A DNA stretch of 64,000 bases, taken from positions 548,272 through 612,271 of the forward strand of contig NZ_QLSU01000001.1 in assembly GCF_003268775.1 (NCBI RefSeq). The letters are read 5' to 3'. Positions within the stretch are counted from its first letter, which is position 1. Every line of letters starts with the position of its first letter. Below are positions 59,004 to 64,000 of the stretch, piece by piece. The position numbers and the translations under genes were made by a program. The notes under the pieces were generated by a model. The model was not told the DNA's origin. It saw only the letters and a list, made by a program, of their open reading frames with translations, and searched no databases. The stretch comes from Paraburkholderia unamae. Its GTDB lineage: Bacteria > Pseudomonadota > Gammaproteobacteria > Burkholderiales > Burkholderiaceae.

Positions 59004-59852
59004 TCATGCCTGCCACTGCGTCACGAATGCGCGGATATCCTCGTTCACGCGCGCGGCCTGATTGAAGTACATGCCGTGCGTGCCGCCTTCGTAGACCTTC
59101 AGCGTCGCGCGAGCGAGCGCGGCCGCCGTGGGACGGCCGGTGATCTCCAGCGGCGCCGAAGCGTCGCAATCGCCGTGCAGCACGAGCGCGGGCACGTCGA
59201 GCGCGGCCAGTTCGCGGCGGAAGTCGGTTTGCATCTGCACGCGGGACAGTTGCGCCGCCGCGAAGAGCGACGTGCCCAGCATCATGTCGGCCGTCCATTG
59301 AATTGTCGTGCGCGAGGTGCCGGGGCTGAAGTAGGCTTGCGCGCGGCGATCGATCCAGTCGGGAAACGACGTCAGCATTTCGTCGATCGAGTCCTCGAAG
59401 AGGCTCGCGTCGAGGCCGCCAGGATTGTCGGCACGCTTGAGCAAACACGGCGTGGATGCCGGTGAGACCAGCACGATGCCGGCCACGCGCCGCGCGCCGT
59501 GGCGGCTCAAATAGCGCACGATCTCGCCGCTTGCGAACGAATGACCCACCAGGCTCACGTGCTCAAGTCCGCGTGCGTCGAGCACGGCTTCGAGGTCGTC
59601 GGCCAGCGTGTCGTAGTCGTAGCCGCGGCCCGGATCGCTCGAACGACCGTGGCCGCGACGGTCGAACGCCACGCAGCGCAAGCCTCTTGTCGCGAGCGGC
59701 GCGCATTGGTAGTTCCACATGTCGGCGTTGAGCGTCCAGCCCGAAAGGAACACGAGCGGCGCGCCTTCGCCCCAGTCGCGGTAATGCAGCGCCGTGTCGC
59801 TGTCGACGCGGATATAGCCGGGTTGGCGGGCATTGAGGGTGTCGCGTGCCAT
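59004..59852 (-). CDS. Alpha/beta hydrolase (haloperoxidase/esterase-like)
   Basis: 282 residues from ATG 59852, with AAGGAG upstream; in-frame sequence to 59954 is Arg-rich and not coding-like. Alpha/beta-hydrolase fold: oxyanion block LVFLSGWTLNADMW, nucleophile Ser105 (LVGHSFASGE), and late acid and His in HGDCDASAPLE and GGTHGMYF. FDRRGHGRSSDPGRGYDYDT is typical of cofactor-free chloroperoxidase-like esterases. The substrate is unknown. It stands alone between the lipoprotein and VOC genes. Confidence 0.9.
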   Translation of the reverse strand: MARDTLNARQPGYIRVDSDTALHYRDWGEGAPLVFLSGWTLNADMWNYQCAPLATRGLRCVAFDRRGHGRSSDPGRGYDYDTLADDLEAVLDARGLEHVSLVGHSFASGEIVRYLSRHGARRVAGIVLVSPASTPCLLKRADNPGGLDASLFEDSIDEMLTSFPDWIDRRAQAYFSPGTSRTTIQWTADMMLGTSLFAAAQLSRVQMQTDFRRELAALDVPALVLHGDCDASAPLEITGRPTAAALARATLKVYEGGTHGMYFNQAARVNEDIRAFVTQWQA

Positions 59853-60024
59853 GGTCGTTGCTCCTTGCGGTTGGGTGATCCATGAGCCACATGGTCGACG
59901 ACGACGTGCGCGCCGGCGATTACGTCGGAGGTAATGGCCACGCACCCGGCGCAAGAACGTGCTGCGCGCACCCGCACCCCGCCGGTGCTAGATTCTTCAC
60001 ACGTACTGCCCCAAGGAGACAAGC

Positions 60025-60489
60025 ATGAGCAACACCTCACCGCGACCGACCTTTGGTTCCGCCATCTATTACCGCGATCCGCTCGCCGCGCTCGACTGGC
60101 TCGAAAAGGCCTTCGGCTTCAAGCGCCAGTTCGTCGTGACCACGCCGGACGGCAAGCTGTGTCACTCGGAAATGCGCTTCGGCGACGGCTACCTGATGAT
60201 CTGCGGAGAATGGCCCGGCATGCCCGCCACGCCGCCCGGTTCGCTCGAAGGCAAGAACACACAGTCGGTTCACGTCCAGTTGAAAAGCGGGCTCGACGCG
60301 CACTGCGAGCGCGCGCGCAGCGCGGGTGCGAAGATCGTGCGCGAGCCGGACGACCAGTTCTACGGCGACCGCGTGTACGCGGCCTGCGACCCCGAAGGCC
60401 ACATGTGGAGCTTTGGCGAAACGGTGCGCGAGGTCACGCGCGAAGAGGCGGAAAAAGCGAGCGGGCTGAAGATCGACGGCTGGGTGTGA
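60025..60489 (+). CDS. VOC (glyoxalase/bleomycin-resistance) family protein
   Basis: 154 residues, with AAGGAG upstream of ATG 60025. A vicinal-oxygen-chelate fold: IYYRDPLAALDWLEKAFGF, then the second half with VYAACDPEGHMWSFGE. It resembles PhnB/YcgC-like VOC proteins (DUF1428-independent) that often lack a full metal set, so activity is unsure. It is convergent with gltA and shares a bidirectional terminator with it. Confidence 0.88.
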   Translation: MSNTSPRPTFGSAIYYRDPLAALDWLEKAFGFKRQFVVTTPDGKLCHSEMRFGDGYLMICGEWPGMPATPPGSLEGKNTQSVHVQLKSGLDAHCERARSAGAKIVREPDDQFYGDRVYAACDPEGHMWSFGETVREVTREEAEKASGLKIDGWV

Positions 60490-60531
60490 GCGCGGCCGTT
60501 GGCGGTTGGCTAGTAGCCGCTCGCCCCAAAG

Positions 60532-60565
60532 AAAAACGCCCCGACGGGTCATAACCCGTCGGGGC
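60532..60565 (-). terminator. Terminator between gltA and the VOC gene
   Basis: GCCCCGACGGGT (60538-60549) and ACCCGTCGGGGC (60554-60565) form a perfect 12-bp stem with a 4-base loop. On the minus strand CG and five T follow (60532-60536), so it serves gltA, 60 bp past its stop; it may also slow plus-strand transcription. Confidence 0.85.
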
Positions 60566-60624
60566 ATTTGCGTGACTGCTTGCACGCGGCGCGCCATCTG
60601 GCGCGCGGCATGGCAAAGCGAAGC

Positions 60625-61926
60625 TTAGCGCTGAGCGATCGGCTTGGCTTCGCGCGGCGTTTCGCCGATGAACAGCTGACGCGGACGGCCGATCTTTTGC
60701 TCGGGGTCGGCGATCATTTCGTTCCACTGTGCAATCCAGCCCACCGTACGTGCCATCGCGAAGATACACGTGAACATCGAGGTCGGGATGCCCAGCGCGC
60801 GCTGCACGATACCCGAGTAGAAGTCGACGTTCGGGTAGAGCTTGCGCGACACGAAGTATTCGTCTTCCAGCGCGATCTTTTCGAGCTGCATGGCGAGCTT
60901 GAACAGCGGGTCGTCGTGCAGGCCGAGTTCGTTCAGCACTTCGTAGCACGTTTCGCGCATGAGCTTCGCGCGCGGGTCGTAGTTCTTGTACACGCGGTGA
61001 CCGAAGCCCATCAGCTTCACGCCCGAGTTCTTGTCCTTCACTTGCTTGATGAACTCAGGAATCTTGTCCGGCGAGCCGATTTCTTCCAGCATGTTCAGTG
61101 CGGCTTCGTTCGCACCACCGTGCGCCGGGCCCCACAGACATGCGATACCGGCAGCGATACACGCGAACGGGTTCGCGCCCGAGGAGCCAGCCAGACGAAC
61201 CGTCGAGGTCGAAGCGTTCTGCTCGTGGTCGGCGTGCAGGATGAGGATACGGTCGAGCGCGCGCACCAGCACGTCGTTGACCTTGTACTCTTCGCACGGG
61301 TTCGAGAACATCATGCGCATGAAGTTCGCGCTGTACGACAGATCGTTCTGCGGGTACACGAACGGCTGGCCGATCGAATACTTGTACGCCATGGCGACCA
61401 GCGTCGGCAGCTTCGCGATCATGCGGATTGCCGACACTTCGCGGTGCTTCGCGTTGTTGATGTCGAGCGAGTCGTGATAGAACGCGGACAGCGCGCCGAC
61501 TGCTGCGACCAGGATCGCCATCGGGTGCGCGTCGCGGCGGAAGCCGCGGAAGAAGAACTGCATTTGCTCGTGAACCATCGTGTGCTGCGTGACGGTCTTC
61601 ACGAACTCTTCCTTCTGTGCCGCGTTCGGCAGTTCGCCGCGGTACAGCAGGTAGCAGGTTTCGAGGAAGTCAGCGTTTTCCGCGAGGTTGTCGATCGGGT
61701 AGCCGCGGTAGAGCAGCTCGCCCTTGTCCCCGTCAATGTACGTGATGGCCGAGTTACACGCCGCCGTCGACATGAAGCCCGGGTCATACGTGAACTTGCC
61801 GGTCTGACCGTACAGTTTGCGGATGTCGATCACATCCGGGCCCATCGTGCCCTTGTAGATCGGCAGTTCGACGCTCGGCGAATTGTCGCTGAACGATAGC
61901 GTGGCTTTTACATCAGACGGGGTCAT
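60625..61926 (-). CDS. gltA: Citrate synthase
   Basis: 433 residues, type II hexameric proteobacterial form. Catalytic blocks: [32 protein letters not shown] with the active-site His, and the Asp in a later block. It condenses oxaloacetate and acetyl-CoA. It lies downstream of sdhE-sdhB-sdhA on the same strand, 86 bp after sdhE; this TCA cluster order is typical of Burkholderia. Confidence 0.98.
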   Translation of the reverse strand: MTPSDVKATLSFSDNSPSVELPIYKGTMGPDVIDIRKLYGQTGKFTYDPGFMSTAACNSAITYIDGDKGELLYRGYPIDNLAENADFLETCYLLYRGELPNAAQKEEFVKTVTQHTMVHEQMQFFFRGFRRDAHPMAILVAAVGALSAFYHDSLDINNAKHREVSAIRMIAKLPTLVAMAYKYSIGQPFVYPQNDLSYSANFMRMMFSNPCEEYKVNDVLVRALDRILILHADHEQNASTSTVRLAGSSGANPFACIAAGIACLWGPAHGGANEAALNMLEEIGSPDKIPEFIKQVKDKNSGVKLMGFGHRVYKNYDPRAKLMRETCYEVLNELGLHDDPLFKLAMQLEKIALEDEYFVSRKLYPNVDFYSGIVQRALGIPTSMFTCIFAMARTVGWIAQWNEMIADPEQKIGRPRQLFIGETPREAKPIAQR

Positions 61927-62012
61927 AGCACATCCTCAATCGAAGATAAACACAGGATTCGATAGTTTTGCACGTCCGGCGCGGCGCCCGCTCACTGCGG
62001 GCACTGCCGCGC

Positions 62013-62279
62013 TCAGACGTTCCGGAGCAGATCCAGCACCCGCTTCACGTCCGGGTCGGCAAGGTCGCCTTCTGGTTCCTTGCGTGCGAGCAGCAAGTCC
62101 ATCAGGTCGTTATCGCTCAGCTCGAGCAGGCGCGTAAGCGCACCCACGTCGGCGTCGCTGAGTTCATGCTCATAGCGCTCGAAAAACCGCTCGAAAATCA
62201 GATCGTTTTCGAGCAGGCCGCGCCGCGCACGCCAGCGAAGGCGTGCGCGGCGATGAGGGTCAGACTGGTGCGATTCCAT
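62013..62279 (-). CDS. sdhE: FAD assembly factor SdhE (succinate dehydrogenase assembly factor 2)
   Basis: 88 residues. The RGxxE motif (RGLLE, 20-24) that is essential for flavinylation of SdhA is present, with ENDLIFERFFERYEHELSD after it. It lies 15 bp after sdhB and before gltA, the conserved place. It helps attach FAD covalently to SdhA. Confidence 0.95.
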   Translation of the reverse strand: MESHQSDPHRRARLRWRARRGLLENDLIFERFFERYEHELSDADVGALTRLLELSDNDLMDLLLARKEPEGDLADPDVKRVLDLLRNV

Positions 62280-62294
62280 TTCAGAACAGCAACA

Positions 62295-62996
62295 TCAAAC
62301 CGCGCGGCGGAACATCAGTTCCTTGATCTTGCCGATCGCCTTGGTCGGGTTCAGGCCCTTCGGGCAAACGTCGACGCAGTTCATGATCGTGTGGCAACGG
62401 AACAGACGGTACGGGTCTTCCAGGTTGTCCAGACGGTCACCCGTGGCTTCGTCGCGGCTGTCCGCGATAAAGCGGTAAGCCTGCAACAGGCCTGCCGGGC
62501 CGACGAACTTGTCCGGGTTCCACCAGAAGCTCGGGCACGAGGTCGAGCAGCTCGCACACAGAATACACTCGTACAGGCCGTCGAGTTCGTCACGCTGCTC
62601 AGGCGACTGGAGACGCTCCTTTTCAGGCGGCGGCGTGTCGTTGATCAGGTACGGCTTGATCGAGTGATACTGGTTGAAGAACTGCGTGAAGTCGCAGATC
62701 AGGTCGCGCACGACGGGCAGGCCCGGCAGCGGACGCAGCACGATCTTCGCCGGCAGGTCGTTCAGGTTGGTCAAGCAGGCGAGACCGTTCTTGCCGTTGA
62801 TGTTCATGGCGTCCGAACCGCACACGCCTTCACGGCACGAACGGCGGAACGACAGCGTTTCGTCCACTTCCTTGAGCTTGACCAGCGCGTCGAGCAGCAT
62901 GCGCTCGTGCGTGAGTTCCAGCTCGTACGTCTGCATGCGCGGCGCTGCGTCCTTGTCCGGATCGTAGCGGTAGACTTCAAAAATACGTTTGGCCAT
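62295..62996 (-). CDS. sdhB: Succinate dehydrogenase iron-sulfur subunit
   Basis: 233 residues. Three clusters are visible: [2Fe-2S] ligands in [19 protein letters not shown] and the following LACLTN; [4Fe-4S] in [16 protein letters not shown]; [3Fe-4S] in [17 protein letters not shown]. It transfers electrons from SdhA to ubiquinone as part of complex II. It lies 28 bp after sdhA. Confidence 0.98.
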   Translation of the reverse strand: MAKRIFEVYRYDPDKDAAPRMQTYELELTHERMLLDALVKLKEVDETLSFRRSCREGVCGSDAMNINGKNGLACLTNLNDLPAKIVLRPLPGLPVVRDLICDFTQFFNQYHSIKPYLINDTPPPEKERLQSPEQRDELDGLYECILCASCSTSCPSFWWNPDKFVGPAGLLQAYRFIADSRDEATGDRLDNLEDPYRLFRCHTIMNCVDVCPKGLNPTKAIGKIKELMFRRAV

Positions 62997-63024
62997 TTCC
63001 GATTCCTTGTGACTGGCTTGTGCC

Positions 63025-64000
63025 TTAGAACGTACGCGCCTTCGGCGGCACGGACTCGACGGTCAGCGGCTTCATGTGAACCGGCTTGTAGTCAAGACGG
63101 TCTTTTTCGCTGAACCAGAGCGTGTGGCGCAGCCAGTTTTCGTCGTCGCGGTGTTCGTAGTCGCTCTGTGCGTGCGCACCACGGCTTTCCTTGCGGGCTT
63201 CAGCCGAAACCATCGTTGCGCGCGCAACTTCGATCAGGTTCGCCACTTCGAGCGCTTCCACGCGCGCCGTGTTGAACACCTTCGACTTGTCCTTCAGGTG
63301 GATGTGCTTCGCGCGCTCGGCGATCTCGGCGATGTCCTTCACGCCGTCTGCCAGCAGCTTCGAGGTGCGGAACACGCCAGCGTGCTTCTGCATCGAGCCG
63401 CGGATGTCGTTCGCGACGCTTTGCGCGTACTCGCCCGAGGTCGACTTGTCGAGTTCGGCGAGGCGTGAGAGCGCGAAGTCGGCGGCGTCGGCCGGCAGCG
63501 GCTTGTGATCGCGCAGCTCCTTCACGTGCTTGACGATGTGGTTGCCGGCCGCACGGCCGAACACCACGAGGTCGAGCAGCGAGTTCGTGCCGAGGCGGTT
63601 CGCGCCGTGCACCGACACGCACGAGCATTCGCCCACGGCGTAGAAGCCGTTGACGACTTCTTCGTGACCCTTCGGCGTGCCAACGACCTGACCGTTGATG
63701 TTCGTCGGGATACCGCCCATCTGGTAGTGGATGGTCGGCACAACCGGGATCGGCTCCTTGATACAGTCGACATTCGCGAACTTCAGCGCGATTTCGCGGA
63801 TCGACGGCAGACGCTTCATGATCGTCTCGGCGCCGATGTGCGAGAGGTCGAGCAGCACGTGATCCTTGTGCGGACCCACGCCACGGCCTTCCTTGATTTC
63901 CTGGTCCATCGAACGCGAAACGAAGTCGCGCGGCGCCAGGTCCTTCAGCGTCGGCGCGTAGCGCTCCATGAAGCGCTCGCCGTTCGAGTTGCGCAGAATG
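63025..64000 (-). CDS. sdhA: Succinate dehydrogenase flavoprotein subunit, partial (5' end outside window)
   Basis: The frame is open to the window edge: codons before the internal Met at 63969 read [10 protein letters not shown], continuing SdhA sequence, so that Met is not the start. About 325 C-terminal residues are present of roughly 590. They hold the FAD/substrate blocks [36 protein letters not shown], the catalytic Arg region [16 protein letters not shown] and the terminal RDFKPV-like tail. The FAD-attachment His, near the N-terminus, is outside. Confidence 0.97.
   Translation of the reverse strand, partial: ILRNSNGERFMERYAPTLKDLAPRDFVSRSMDQEIKEGRGVGPHKDHVLLDLSHIGAETIMKRLPSIREIALKFANVDCIKEPIPVVPTIHYQMGGIPTNINGQVVGTPKGHEEVVNGFYAVGECSCVSVHGANRLGTNSLLDLVVFGRAAGNHIVKHVKELRDHKPLPADAADFALSRLAELDKSTSGEYAQSVANDIRGSMQKHAGVFRTSKLLADGVKDIAEIAERAKHIHLKDKSKVFNTARVEALEVANLIEVARATMVSAEARKESRGAHAQSDYEHRDDENWLRHTLWFSEKDRLDYKPVHMKPLTVESVPPKARTF

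Overview
The window is GC-rich chromosomal DNA from a betaproteobacterium of the Burkholderiaceae, most likely Burkholderia sensu lato (Paraburkholderia or a close relative). The basis is codon use, protein similarity and gene order: a leuC-leuD-leuB-asd-fimV-truA-trpF-trpB-methyltransferase-trpA-accD-folC-dedD-cvpA-purF-metZ string next to gltA-sdhE-sdhB-sdhA. In that group this string lies on the second chromosome; this placement is inference. No rRNA, tRNA, CRISPR, phage or insertion sequence was recognised.

Region by region. (1) 0.1-4 kb is an accessory patch: a tautomerase with a divergent LysR regulator, a secreted Gly/Ser/His-rich protein, an Xre/RES toxin-antitoxin pair with a palindrome inside its promoter, and a PrpA-like phosphatase. 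(2) 4.2-8 kb encodes a three-part FAD-dependent sugar/polyol dehydrogenase: Tat-exported small subunit, GMC flavoprotein with an Fe-S cysteine set, and a tri-heme cytochrome c. (3) 9.3-27.8 kb is one dense operon for trehalose and alpha-glucan: glgE, treS-maltokinase fusion, glgB, glgX, treZ, malQ, treY. It holds both the TreS-Mak-GlgE-GlgB route from trehalose to branched glucan and the GlgX-MalQ-TreYZ route from glucan back to trehalose, without glgA or glgC. (4) 27.8-32.7 kb carries a CNNM/CorC-type protein, a degenerate histidine kinase, a 288-bp nested palindromic element, an FKBP isomerase, an AraC regulator and a MOSC protein. (5) 32.8-52 kb is the minus-strand biosynthetic supercluster (Leu, Asp-semialdehyde, Trp, fatty acid, folate, purine, Met) with an orphan DNA methyltransferase between trpB and trpA and an entericidin-like lipoprotein between leuC and leuD. 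(6) 52.7-60.5 kb is an accessory block: MipA/OmpV porin, TerC membrane protein, zinc-ribbon and TerB-like proteins, a two-component system with a His-rich lipoprotein, an alpha/beta hydrolase and a VOC protein. (7) 60.6-64 kb has gltA, sdhE, sdhB and the C-terminal part of sdhA, cut by the window edge.

The most interesting candidates are a 36-codon Thr/Ile-rich open frame just upstream of asd, which looks like a thrL-type leader peptide; the nested palindromic element at 30142-30429; the operator-in-promoter of the Xre/RES module; and three 11-bp tandem repeats ahead of the trehalose operon. All are sequence-based inferences that need comparative or experimental tests.
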